Origin: an uncultured Campylobacter sp.
GTDB lineage: Bacteria; Campylobacterota; Campylobacteria; Campylobacterales; Campylobacteraceae
Assembly: GCA_945873855.1 (NCBI GenBank)
Contig: CAMCEN010000003.1
Coordinates: forward strand, 1 to 64,000
Direction of reading: 5' to 3'
DNA: 64,000 bases
The notes beneath the pieces were generated by a model that had not been told where the DNA came from, did no database searches, and saw nothing but the letters and a program-made list of their open reading frames with translations. The translations under genes and the position numbers were made by a program. The number at the start of each line of letters is the position of its first letter. Position 1 is the first letter of the stretch. This document shows positions 47,385-55,624 of the stretch, piece after piece.

Positions 47385-48134
47385 TTAACTTAAAAAAATT
47401 GAGCGCATAACAAGGCTAAAAGTTATGATATTTAGCCCCATAAGAGCTAGTTTTTGCTTGTGTTTTTCTATCTTGTGATGTGCTAGCGTGCCAAAATACA
47501 CGCCCACAAGCCCGCCGGCGCTTAAAATCGCACCGATTTTATAATCAATTAGCCCATTATAGCTCATACTCACAAAGCCTCCAAAACTAGAAAAAATCAC
47601 AAAAAACAGCCCCAGAGAGATCGCCTTTTTGATATCCACTCCAAGCACGCCAACTAAAAGCGGCGTTAAAAACACAGCCCCACCCATGCCGATTGATATC
47701 GCAAAGGCAGCAATCACAGCACCGATGATAAATAGCCAGACCTCAGGGATATTTACATCACCGGTGTTTTCGTGTATATTTATGCGAAGCAAGCGGTAGA
47801 AGTTAAAGACTATCGCACAAGCAAGCGTGATTTTAAGAGCTAGTTCTGGCACAGCCTCAACGATAAAGCCACTAAAAAGCGAGCCAAACGCCGCTCCAAG
47901 CCCTAAAATAATAGCCCCTCTAAGCTCGTATTTAGCACGCTTGTAGTTAAAATACGACCCAAAAATCGCAGCTGTTAGCATAAGCATAGTCGCATCAGCA
48001 ATAGCGCTTTTAATATCATAGCCAAAAGCAAGCAGCACAGGCACCAAAATCGCCCCACCGCCAATACCAAAAAAGCCAGAAATAAAGCCTACAAACACTC
48101 CCACAAAAGGTAAAATATACAAACTCTCAAACAT
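47385..48134 (-). CDS. TauE/SafE (TSUP) family membrane permease
   Basis: 249 residues, seven to eight hydrophobic helices. Two family repeats: FVGFISGFFGIGGGAILVPVLLAFGY and AFAISIGMGGAVFLTPLLVGVLGVDIKKAISLGL. TSUP proteins export sulfite, sulfoacetate or related anions; substrate unknown here. Divergent from dapD, with a ~100-nt promoter region between them. Confidence 0.88.
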   Translation of the reverse strand: MFESLYILPFVGVFVGFISGFFGIGGGAILVPVLLAFGYDIKSAIADATMLMLTAAIFGSYFNYKRAKYELRGAIILGLGAAFGSLFSGFIVEAVPELALKITLACAIVFNFYRLLRINIHENTGDVNIPEVWLFIIGAVIAAFAISIGMGGAVFLTPLLVGVLGVDIKKAISLGLFFVIFSSFGGFVSMSYNGLIDYKIGAILSAGGLVGVYFGTLAHHKIEKHKQKLALMGLNIITFSLVMRSIFLS

Positions 48135-48234
48135 CTTTTATCCTAAATTTTCATAAAAAATCAGCAATTCTAACGCAATTTTTCTTATTTTTGCTAAAAT
48201 AAGCAAAATTATTTTTAATTTAAAGGGAATAAAA

Positions 48235-49413
48235 ATGCCAGATTTTAACGAAATATCAAGCAAAATGCACGAAAAAGCAGGCTATAAAGACCCACTAGCC
48301 TTTGGTATAGCAAGAGTGCTAAAAAATATGAAAGGCGAGAGCATAAAAGTAGATTTTGCTGTGGTAAACTACAAAAACTCATTTGCCTCAGCAGCTGTTA
48401 TCTTGCACGCTTTAGAAAAAAACGGCATAAAACTAGATTTTAATTCACCAGAGGCTGTTTATGAGCTTCATGGTGGCGTGCTGGGTGATGCTTTAGAGCC
48501 TTTTAGCTCACTTTTTAATGAGCTAGATAAACACGCAAATGTAAAAGCTCTAAAATGCGCTAAAAACGCTGCTAAAGTTGATTACACTCTTGACTACTCG
48601 CATAGCTTTGAGGCTGTTTTTCTCTATGATGATGCTAAGCCAGCAAGCGTGGAGAGCGTGTATTTAAAGCTATATTTACTTTCAAAAAACTTTGTAAAGC
48701 CTAGAGAGATTTGCCTTGATGGTGCCTTTGGGATATTGCCAAATCTAGCGTGGGACGAGAGCGGAGAGCCTTATGAGCTTGAGTGGCTAAGAGAGCATGA
48801 AATAGAGCTAAAAATGGAGGGCAAATATCCAAATATCGCTTTCATAGACAAATTCCCTCGCATGCTAAGCCACATCATCCCAAGCGATAACGCTACTCGC
48901 GTGCTAGATAGCGCAAAAGTCCGCCTAGGCGCACACCTAGCACCTGGTACTGTGGTCATGCCAGGCGCTAGCTACATAAACTTCAATGCCGGCACGCTTG
49001 GTTCAGTCATGGTAGAAGGTCGCATCTCAAGCTCAGTTAGAGTGGGAGCCGGCAGCGATGTAGGCGGTGGTGCTAGCATTTTAGGCGTGCTAAGTGGTAC
49101 AAACGGCAATCCTATTAGCGTAGGCGAAAAATGCCTTCTTGGCGCAAATAGCACAACAGGTGTGCCACTAGGCGATGGCTGCATCGTGGATGCTGGGCTT
49201 GCGATTTTAGAGGGCACAAAGGTCTTTATCTCAGCTGATAATAGAAAAAAACTAGCACAAATCAACAAAGATTTCAGCTTTGATAAAGAAATCTATAAAG
49301 CAAGAGAGCTAAGCGGGCTAAATGGTTTGCATTTTAGACAAGATAGTAGGAGTGGTCAAATTACAGCAGCGCTTAGTACAAGAGCGATTAAGTTAAATGA
49401 AAATTTACACTAA
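48235..49413 (+). CDS. dapD: Tetrahydrodipicolinate N-succinyltransferase (long Campylobacter type)
   Basis: Succinylates tetrahydrodipicolinate on the way to lysine and meso-diaminopimelate. C-terminal left-handed beta-helix: RLGAHLAPGTVVMPGASYINFNAGTLGSVMVEGRISSSVRVGAGSDVGGGAS. The N-terminal ~200 residues are the extended domain of the epsilonproteobacterial form. 392 residues. RBS AAAGGGAA. A very long hairpin follows the stop. Confidence 0.9.
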   Translation: MPDFNEISSKMHEKAGYKDPLAFGIARVLKNMKGESIKVDFAVVNYKNSFASAAVILHALEKNGIKLDFNSPEAVYELHGGVLGDALEPFSSLFNELDKHANVKALKCAKNAAKVDYTLDYSHSFEAVFLYDDAKPASVESVYLKLYLLSKNFVKPREICLDGAFGILPNLAWDESGEPYELEWLREHEIELKMEGKYPNIAFIDKFPRMLSHIIPSDNATRVLDSAKVRLGAHLAPGTVVMPGASYINFNAGTLGSVMVEGRISSSVRVGAGSDVGGGASILGVLSGTNGNPISVGEKCLLGANSTTGVPLGDGCIVDAGLAILEGTKVFISADNRKKLAQINKDFSFDKEIYKARELSGLNGLHFRQDSRSGQITAALSTRAIKLNENLH

Positions 49414-49420
49414 AGCGTTT

Positions 49421-49558
49421 GGCAATTCGTCTTGCGGCACTATTACACTAAAATCCTGCGGAAATGCACACGGCTCGGTGAACTTTATGTTCTACCTACG
49501 CCGTGCGCACCGCAGGCTTTTAGCGTACTAGCACCACAATACTAGAATTGCCGTTTTT
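49421..49558 (+). terminator. Long imperfect hairpin with T run after dapD
   Basis: GGCAATTCGTCTTGCGGCAC... (49421 on) pairs imperfectly with ...TACTAGAATTGCC (ending 49552) over nearly 60 nt per arm, including CTAAAATCCTGCGG / CCGCAGGCTTTTAG and CACGGC / GCCGTG. GTTTTTTA follows. It looks like a giant intrinsic terminator or a structured element like those at 37.3 and 50.9 kb, but its conserved blocks differ. Confidence 0.6.
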
Positions 49559-49662
49559 TAAGGAATTCTAGAATTTTATAGAGAATTCTAGAATTTTATG
49601 GGGAATTCTAGATTTTTATGGGGAATTCTAGAATTTTCTAAGGAATTCTAGAATTTTATTTT
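49557..49662. repeat. Palindromic repeat array between dapD and SRP RNA
   Basis: Five units with regular ~23-nt period (GGGGAATTCTAGAATTTTAT), T-rich on the right arm like the array at 16.4 kb. Confidence 0.85.
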
Positions 49663-49710
49663 ATAATTTTAAAAAATGTTGAAAAAAATGATTGGATTAT
49701 ATTTAAAAGA

Positions 49711-49815
49711 ACCCTTTCCAGATGACTGCGGCACAGACCAAAACAAAGTGCTCTGCTGTGTTCCCACCCTGAAGCGCTGCTCTATCAAAGCCTTGCACAG
49801 GTCTAGAAAAGGCAA
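49711..49815 (-). ncRNA. ffs: Signal recognition particle RNA (4.5S, small type)
   Basis: The minus strand contains the SRP domain IV signature: CTTCAGGGTGGGAACACAGC then AGAGCA, i.e. (T)CAGG, short stem, GGAA tetraloop, stem, AGCAG asymmetric bulge. Outer arms CCTTTTCTAGAC (49812-49801) and GTCATCTGGAAAGG (49726-49713) pair to close the hairpin. A TGCTAAAAT-type -10 lies just upstream (about 49830). With Ffh it targets nascent membrane proteins. Ends are approximate. Confidence 0.85.
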
Positions 49816-49852
49816 GCGGGATTTTAGCAAAAAAAACTTAAAGTAGGTTAAA

Positions 49853-50308
49853 ATGGCATTTAAATTTCTTTCACTTTTTAATGACCTTCTCATCCCAAAT
49901 CACCGCTCGCTAAACTTTCGAGCCTTGATTTTTGCTGCTATGCTAGTGGCTAAAAAAAATGTTACAAGTAGCGATTATGCCGCTATCACACAAATTGCAA
50001 GCCAGATTTATGGTTCAGATATGAGGCGCTGTAATGCTCTATTAAATACTGTAAAAGACTATGTAGAAAAAATCCAAAGAAAACAAGGCACGCTAGATAG
50101 AATGCTAGGACTAATTGATTCTGAGCTTACTAGCGTCCCACGATATGTCAAAAAAATCGACTTTAGCCACCTAAGACAGCTGATGATAGAAAGCGATGAA
50201 GAAGACGCTATAACTCAAACGCAAGTTTATGATTTCATACTCTCAGAAGTGCGCAGAGTAGAGGAAAAAGAACAAGCAAAAACAAACAAAAAGGAAAAAA
50301 ATGCATAA
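49853..50308 (+). CDS. Conserved hypothetical protein upstream of pgpA
   Basis: 151 residues. Soluble, helical; N-terminal hydrophobic patch (LNFRALIFAAMLVAKKNVTSSDYAAITQIASQIYG) and a charged Lys/Glu tail. No recognised family. Overlaps pgpA by 8 nt, so the pair is translationally coupled. Divergent from the SRP RNA gene; promoters for both must lie in the ~40 nt between. Confidence 0.75.
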   Translation: MAFKFLSLFNDLLIPNHRSLNFRALIFAAMLVAKKNVTSSDYAAITQIASQIYGSDMRRCNALLNTVKDYVEKIQRKQGTLDRMLGLIDSELTSVPRYVKKIDFSHLRQLMIESDEEDAITQTQVYDFILSEVRRVEEKEQAKTNKKEKNA

Positions 50309-50786
50309 ATTATTTGTAACTTTTTTTGGTGTGGGGCTGCTTAGACCAGCTCCTGGGACTTGGGGCAGCGTAGCTGGAGCGATTTGTGGATATTTTATTT
50401 ATGAATTACTAAGCCGTGAGACCTTGTTTTTGGCTAGTATTTTGCTCTTTTTGGTAAGCATTAAAATCATCGATGCTTACGAAGCTAGCACGCAAACTCA
50501 CGATGCTAGTCATATCGTAATAGACGAGGTCGCAGGCGTATGGCTAGCAATCGCTATTGGTGGCGGTGGAATTTTGGCTAGCGTGCTTGCGCTAGTGTTT
50601 TTTCGCATTTTTGATATCACAAAACCTAGTTTTATCGGCAAAATTGACAAGCAAGTAAAAGGCGGGCTTGGCGTGATGGGCGATGATATGCTAGCTGGGC
50701 TTATTGCTGGGCTAGTTGCTGGTGCGATTTGGGTGCTTAGTAGGCCTTATTTGCCTGAGCAGATCTTTGGTATTGCGTTGTTTTAG
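50301..50786 (+). CDS. pgpA: Phosphatidylglycerophosphatase A
   Basis: Dephosphorylates phosphatidylglycerophosphate to phosphatidylglycerol at the inner membrane. Family motifs: GVGLLRPAPGTWGSVAGA (residues 9-26), DASHIVIDEVAGVWLA and MGDDMLAGLIAGL. About four membrane helices, 161 residues. Confidence 0.94.
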   Translation: MHKLFVTFFGVGLLRPAPGTWGSVAGAICGYFIYELLSRETLFLASILLFLVSIKIIDAYEASTQTHDASHIVIDEVAGVWLAIAIGGGGILASVLALVFFRIFDITKPSFIGKIDKQVKGGLGVMGDDMLAGLIAGLVAGAIWVLSRPYLPEQIFGIALF

Positions 50787-50837
50787 CCAATTCTAGATTT
50801 TTTAGTGAATGTCAAAAAATTAGGATGACACTTTTAA

Positions 50838-51096
50838 AACAAGGCTCCAAGATTTTTTTTGCTTCGCATCCGCTGGTTGCTTCGCACCCGCTGGGTGAGC
50901 TATTTTTTACTTTCATAGCGCAGGGCTAGCCGTGGAGCACTGTAGCGGAGCGTTTGCAAAAGTTTTGCGTAGAGTTTTGGAGGTGCATAGCACAAAGCGT
51001 GCGCCGAACAAAAACTGCGTAAAAGCTTTTGCATAAGGTGCTGGGCTGCCCAAGCTATAAAAGTAAAAAAGAGCCAAAAAGCTGAGCCAGCCGAAA
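50838..51096. other. Long imperfect palindrome B (structured element)
   Basis: Outer arms AGCTATTTTTTACTTTCATAGC (50898-50919) and GCTATAAAAGTAAAAAAGAGCC (51054-51075) pair. The inner arms TTTGCAAAAGTTTTGCGTAG and CTGCGTAAAAGCTTTTGCA (~50953, ~51015) also pair, and an apical hairpin is at AGGTGCATAGCACA. It shares ACAAGGCTCCAAGATT, GCGCAG..CTAGCCGTGGAGC and GGGCT-CAAGCT with element A, while the outer stems are unrelated in sequence. Its left flank holds TTGCTTCGCATCCGCTGG plus a second degenerate copy. With tRNA-Val it fills the 50787-51361 gap. Confidence 0.65.
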
Positions 51097-51120
51097 AAAA
51101 TAGAGAATCTAAGTTAATAA

Positions 51121-51196
51121 TGGTGGCCCCGAATGGGTTTGAACCATCGACCACCACCATGTCAAGGTGGTGCTCTACCAGCTGAGCTACGGGACC
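51121..51196 (-). tRNA. tRNA-Val (GAC)
   Basis: Minus strand: acceptor GGTCCCG / CGGGGCC, D-arm TAGCTCAGCTGGTAGAGC, anticodon loop TTGACAT (GAC), T-arm GGTTCAAACCC, encoded CCA. Confidence 0.96.
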
Positions 51197-51361
51197 GAAA
51201 GGCGCAAATTCTATATAAAGCTTGCTTAAAATAAAATTAAATATAATTTTTCAAGCCAAAAAAGCATAAAAATAGCCAAAAATCACTCAAAAATCTAGCC
51301 TTTTTGCTATAATCTCGCTTATGATTTTAAAAAAGTAAGTTTTAGGGCAAAAAGGGAATAA

Positions 51362-52387
51362 ATGAGAGATTTTAGCAGTATCGCAGCACGCTTTGAGGGT
51401 GCTTTTAGCGACTATGAAATCCATCTTAGCACGCAAATGAGCGGGTATTTCATCATCACAAAGCGTGGTGGATACAGCTCAGAGCTAATAGGCGAGGAGG
51501 TTGGCGAACTAGTCTTTAAAGACTGCACCAAAACCAGCGATGAAATCCGTGCCTACATCTGTGAAAAAACTGATAATAAGCAAGAAAACGCCCCAAAAAG
51601 CTCTAAAGAAGACTTGCTTGGCTTTGAGATTGAAGAGGCTAAAGAAGCGATAAATGAAAAACCTAGCGCGCCAGATTTTAGCATAGAGTTTGAGGAAACA
51701 AAACCTGCCTTTGAAATTATAGATGAAATCACAGATGAAAACTCGGCTTTTGATAACCAAGATTCTAAGGCTAGCAAAGCTCTAGCTTTTGAAATCATAG
51801 ACGAAAATAGCAAGGACGCAGAGGATGAAGACTTGCTGGGCGAAAGTCCGCTGGATGAAGACTTGCTAGGCGAAATTCCGTCTGCTTCATTTGAAATCAT
51901 AGACGATGACGATGCTAAAAATAGCGGCGAAATTTTGACTGATGAAGTTTTGACTGATGAAGTTTTGGCTGATGAAAGTCTGGCTGATGAAATTTTGGCT
52001 GATGAAATTCAAGCCAGCCAAACCAGCCAAAGCCTAGCAAATGATGAAATAATCATCCCTGCTCATCACGACAGCCAAAAAATATTTTTTGCCAAAGACA
52101 CCGAAATCATCAGCGCAAAAGTAGTAGAGATAGAACTCATCATTCACGGCTATGATGAGAGTTGTGATTCTTTTAGCTTTGAGAAAATTCCGCCTGATTG
52201 CGAGTATAAATACTCTATTAAAATCGGCGAACTAAGAGCGATTTTTATTGCTACTATGGATGCAAATGCTGCAAGCGAGTTTATCTCTGGCTTTAGCTTT
52301 AAAACAGAACGCCAAGTGCCAAAAAACATTGAAATATTCATAAACGAAAGCGTAGAGCCGGTGCTAGAGACTACGCTTTTTGCTTAA
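51362..52387 (+). CDS. Acidic repeat-containing hypothetical protein
   Basis: 341 residues. A folded-looking N-terminal domain (MRDFSSIAARFEGAFSDYEIHL..., about 1-65) and C-terminal domain (FFAKDTEIISAKVVEIELI... 235-341) flank a very acidic middle. That middle carries repeats of EIIDE, DEDLLGE and a five- to six-residue unit (DEVLTDEVLADESLADEILADEI, bases ~51940-52005). No signal peptide. The design (folded ends, expandable acidic linker) recalls the protein at 55.6 kb. Function unknown; a scaffold or polar-localisation role would be speculation. Confidence 0.7.
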   Translation: MRDFSSIAARFEGAFSDYEIHLSTQMSGYFIITKRGGYSSELIGEEVGELVFKDCTKTSDEIRAYICEKTDNKQENAPKSSKEDLLGFEIEEAKEAINEKPSAPDFSIEFEETKPAFEIIDEITDENSAFDNQDSKASKALAFEIIDENSKDAEDEDLLGESPLDEDLLGEIPSASFEIIDDDDAKNSGEILTDEVLTDEVLADESLADEILADEIQASQTSQSLANDEIIIPAHHDSQKIFFAKDTEIISAKVVEIELIIHGYDESCDSFSFEKIPPDCEYKYSIKIGELRAIFIATMDANAASEFISGFSFKTERQVPKNIEIFINESVEPVLETTLFA

Positions 52388-52407
52388 ACCAAAATAAAGG
52401 ATAAAAA

Positions 52408-54081
52408 ATGAAATCAGATATAGTAAAAAAAGGCTACACAAAGACCCCGCACCGCTCACTTTTGCGTGCTACTGGGCTAAAAGACGAGGATTTTGCCAAA
52501 CCCTTTATCGGCGTGGCAAATAGCTTTATAGAAGTGATTCCGGGGCATTTTTATCTAAATGAATATGCTAAAATCATCAAAGATGAGATCCGCAAAAATA
52601 ATTGTGTGCCTTTTGAGTTTAACACAATAGGCGTTGATGATGGGATAGCCATGGGTCACAGCGGTATGCTTTATTCGCTGCCTAGTCGTGAGATCATCGC
52701 AAACTCTATTGAGACTGTGATGAGTGCACACGCCCTAGATGCTCTAATTTGCATCCCAAACTGCGATAAAATCGTGCCTGGTATGCTAATGGGCGCTTTA
52801 AGAGTAAATGTGCCTACAATTTTTGTTAGCGGTGGGCCAATGAGAGCTGGTGTGGGCAAAAACGGAGAAGCCCTAGATCTAAACTCAGCTTTTGAGGCAG
52901 TTGGTGCATATGAAACTGGAAAAATAGATGAGAGCGAACTTCACGCAATAGAGTGCGCTTGCTGTCCTGGTGGTGGATCTTGCTCTGGTATGTTTACAGC
53001 AAATTCTATGAATACACTTTGTGAGGCTATGGGAATTGCCCTTAGTGGAAATGGCACGATTTTGGCTCTTAGTCCTGAGCGCGAGGAGCTTTTGAGAGCA
53101 GCTGCTAGGCGTATTTGCCAGATCGCCCTAGATGATAAGTATAAAATCAAAAATATCATAAACGCTCGCTCAATCCGTAACGCAATGGTCGTGGATATGG
53201 CGATGGGTGGTAGTTCAAATACGATTTTACACATGCTAGCAATAAGCCGTGAGGCTGACGCGCCGCTTGGTATTGCAGAGCTAAATGACATTAGCCGCGC
53301 AGTCCCACACATCACAAAAGTAGCCCCAAGTGAGCCTAGCATACACATGCAAGATGTGCACGCTGCTGGCGGTCTAGCTGCTATCATAAAAGAAATCAGC
53401 GAACACGATTCAAGCCTACTTGATCTAAATGCTGCTGTAATCGAAGGTGGCGATATGGCTGGACGCATAAAAAATGCAAAAATCAGCGACGAAAAAATCA
53501 TACGCCGCGCAAATAACGCCCACTCACAGCGTGGAGGCCTAGCTATACTTTTTGGCAATTTAGCCGAACAAGGCTGCGTGATAAAAACAGCTGGAATCAT
53601 CGGCGAGCGTAAGTTTAAAGGCAAGGCTATCTGCTTTAATAGCCAAGATGAAGCAATAGCAGGCATCAGCACTGGTAAGGTACAAAAAGGTCATGTAGTA
53701 GTAATCCGCTACGAAGGGCCAAAAGGCGGCCCTGGCATGCAAGAAATGCTAAGCCCAACTAGCCTAATCGTAGGTCGCGGGCTAGGTGCTGATGTGGCTC
53801 TCATCACTGATGGAAGGTTTAGCGGGGCTACAAGGGGGCTTAGTATAGGGCATGTTAGCCCAGAGGCTGCTGAGGGCGGGCTAATAGGTCTGCTTAAAGA
53901 TGGCGATGAGATTGAAATAGATGTTGATAGCTTTAGCATAAATGCGCTGCTTAGTGCTGATGAGATAGCAAAACGCAAAAGCGAGTGGAAATACGCTGGC
54001 AAGGAAGTAACAAGCAAGTGGCTAAGACAATATCAAAAACTAGTAACAAATGCTAGCAATGGAGCGATTTTAGAGGCCTAG
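52408..54081 (+). CDS. ilvD: Dihydroxy-acid dehydratase
   Basis: Fe-S enzyme of valine, leucine and isoleucine synthesis. Cluster cysteines in [18 protein letters not shown] (residues ~112-129) and [20 protein letters not shown] (~185-204); C-terminal [24 protein letters not shown]. 557 residues. 20 nt after the acidic protein gene, RBS AAAGGAT. Confidence 0.96.
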   Translation: MKSDIVKKGYTKTPHRSLLRATGLKDEDFAKPFIGVANSFIEVIPGHFYLNEYAKIIKDEIRKNNCVPFEFNTIGVDDGIAMGHSGMLYSLPSREIIANSIETVMSAHALDALICIPNCDKIVPGMLMGALRVNVPTIFVSGGPMRAGVGKNGEALDLNSAFEAVGAYETGKIDESELHAIECACCPGGGSCSGMFTANSMNTLCEAMGIALSGNGTILALSPEREELLRAAARRICQIALDDKYKIKNIINARSIRNAMVVDMAMGGSSNTILHMLAISREADAPLGIAELNDISRAVPHITKVAPSEPSIHMQDVHAAGGLAAIIKEISEHDSSLLDLNAAVIEGGDMAGRIKNAKISDEKIIRRANNAHSQRGGLAILFGNLAEQGCVIKTAGIIGERKFKGKAICFNSQDEAIAGISTGKVQKGHVVVIRYEGPKGGPGMQEMLSPTSLIVGRGLGADVALITDGRFSGATRGLSIGHVSPEAAEGGLIGLLKDGDEIEIDVDSFSINALLSADEIAKRKSEWKYAGKEVTSKWLRQYQKLVTNASNGAILEA

Positions 54082-54084
54082 AGT

Positions 54085-54785
54085 TTGGCGCGGTGGCTAG
54101 AATTCCTAGTGGAATTTTCTTAGGAATTTTAGTTTAGGGAATTCTAGTTTAGGGAATTCTAGTTTAAGGAATTCTAGAATTCCCTACTATGTCATCCCCT
54201 AGCTTGACTGGGGGATTTCATCACAGAGAATTCTAAAATTCCGTCATTGCGAGGGAGCAAAGCAGAGGGAGCAATCTCTAGGAATTCTAAAATTCCTAGT
54301 GGAATTTTGCGCAGGAATTCTAGTTTTAGGAATTCTAGTTTAAGGAATTCTAGAATTCCCTACTATGTCATCCCCCAGCTTGACCTGAGGATCTCATCAC
54401 AGAGAATTCTAAAATTCCGTCATTGCGAGGGAGCAAAGCGACCGAAGCAATCTCTAGGAATTCTAAAATTCCTAGTGGAATTTTGCGCAGGAATTCTAGT
54501 TTAGGGAATTCTATATTTTGGAATTCTAGAATTCCTAGGCTTTTGGGGGTTAGGGGGTATTTTTAGGAATTCTAGATTTTGGAATTCTAGAATTCCTAGT
54601 GGAATTTTCTTAGGAATTTTAGTTTAAGGAATTCTAGATTTTGGAATTCAAGTTTAAGGAATTCTAGAATTCCTAGCGAATTCTAAAATTCGCGGTAGCG
54701 ACTGCGCAGCAAAAAAAGCCAAGCTAGCCGATAAAAAGCTGAGCCAGCCGATAAAAAACAATTGTTAGGGAATTCTAGAATTCCT
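54085..54785. repeat. Large composite repeat block between ilvD and fliR
   Basis: The 54082-54814 spacer has no gene. It holds some thirty palindrome units. A ~180-nt composite is present twice (54127-54300 and 54305-54480) and consists of GTCATCCCCxAGCTTGACxxGxGGAT, TCATCACAGAGAATTCTAAA and CGTCATTGCGAGGGAGCAAAG...GCAATCTCTAGG. GGGGGTTAGGGGG lies at 54544-54556. At 54690-54765 are GCTGAGCCAGCCGATAAAAA fragments related to the end of element B. Confidence 0.85.
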
Positions 54786-54814
54786 ACAATCACAAAAAAA
54801 GACAAAGCAAGAAA

Positions 54815-55582
54815 ATGGAATTTTTACAATACTTAAGCGAGGGCAATGTTGTTACATTTTTTTTGCTGCTACTGCGCATGAGCGGGCTAGTGGTGTTTTT
54901 TCCATTTTTTTCACATATGCAAGTGCCTGTGGTGATAAAAAGCTCATTTGCCTTTGTGTTTACGATTTTTTTGCTGCCTTTTACGCCGGTGGTTAGCACA
55001 GGACTAAGCCTAGAATATCTCGTGCTTGAGAGCATTTCAGAGCTGCTTTTTGGGCTGGCTGCTGGGGCTATGCTAAGCATTTGTTTTGCCGCTTTAAGCC
55101 TAGCAGGCGAGCAGATTAGTATGGTTATGGGCTTTTCTATGGCAAATGTGATGGACCCACAAACCGGCGTTCAAAGTCCGCTTATCTCAAATGTGCTAAC
55201 GCTCATCGTGCTAACAGCCTTTCTTATCGCTGATGGGCATCATATTATTTTGCAATTCATGGCAAAAAGCGTGTCGCTGCTTGAACTTGGCAGCTTTTAT
55301 CCAAGCCAAAATATTTGGAGCTACGCTTCAAAAAGCGTGGTAAATATGTTTTTATTTGGCTTTATTATATCATTTCCTATACTTGCGCTTTCTTTGATGA
55401 GTGATTTTATTTTTGGAATGCTTATGAAAACTATGCCACAATTTAATCTTTTAGTCGTGGGCTTTCCTATTAAAATCGTAGTGGCATTTGGGGTGCTAAT
55501 AGCGACAATTGCAGCAATTGTCAAGCTTTTTGTAGTGCTTTTGACAAGAGTTTTAAATGATTTGCCATTTTTGTTTTTTTAA
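54815..55582 (+). CDS. fliR: Flagellar export gate protein FliR
   Basis: Membrane component of the flagellar type III export gate with FliP and FliQ. 255 residues, six or more hydrophobic helices; family pattern FLLLLRMSGLVVFFPFFSHMQVPVVIKSSFAFVFTIFLLPF and GEQISMVMGFSMANVMDPQTGVQSPLISNVL (residues ~88-118). First of the fliR - acidic protein - gmk - tatA - argS series, the same order as Cj1179-Cj1175 in C. jejuni. Confidence 0.95.
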   Translation: MEFLQYLSEGNVVTFFLLLLRMSGLVVFFPFFSHMQVPVVIKSSFAFVFTIFLLPFTPVVSTGLSLEYLVLESISELLFGLAAGAMLSICFAALSLAGEQISMVMGFSMANVMDPQTGVQSPLISNVLTLIVLTAFLIADGHHIILQFMAKSVSLLELGSFYPSQNIWSYASKSVVNMFLFGFIISFPILALSLMSDFIFGMLMKTMPQFNLLVVGFPIKIVVAFGVLIATIAAIVKLFVVLLTRVLNDLPFLFF

Positions 55583-55624
55583 AGTAAATTTTGCTAGAAT
55601 AGACAAATTTTTTTGGGATAAAAC

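Noticed and set aside
49669-49893. 74-codon minus-strand open frame
   Set aside because: It overlaps the SRP RNA and the start of the following gene on the other strand; the RNA signature is convincing.
50900-51160. 86-codon minus-strand open frame
   Set aside because: It starts inside tRNA-Val and runs over element B, so it is not coding.
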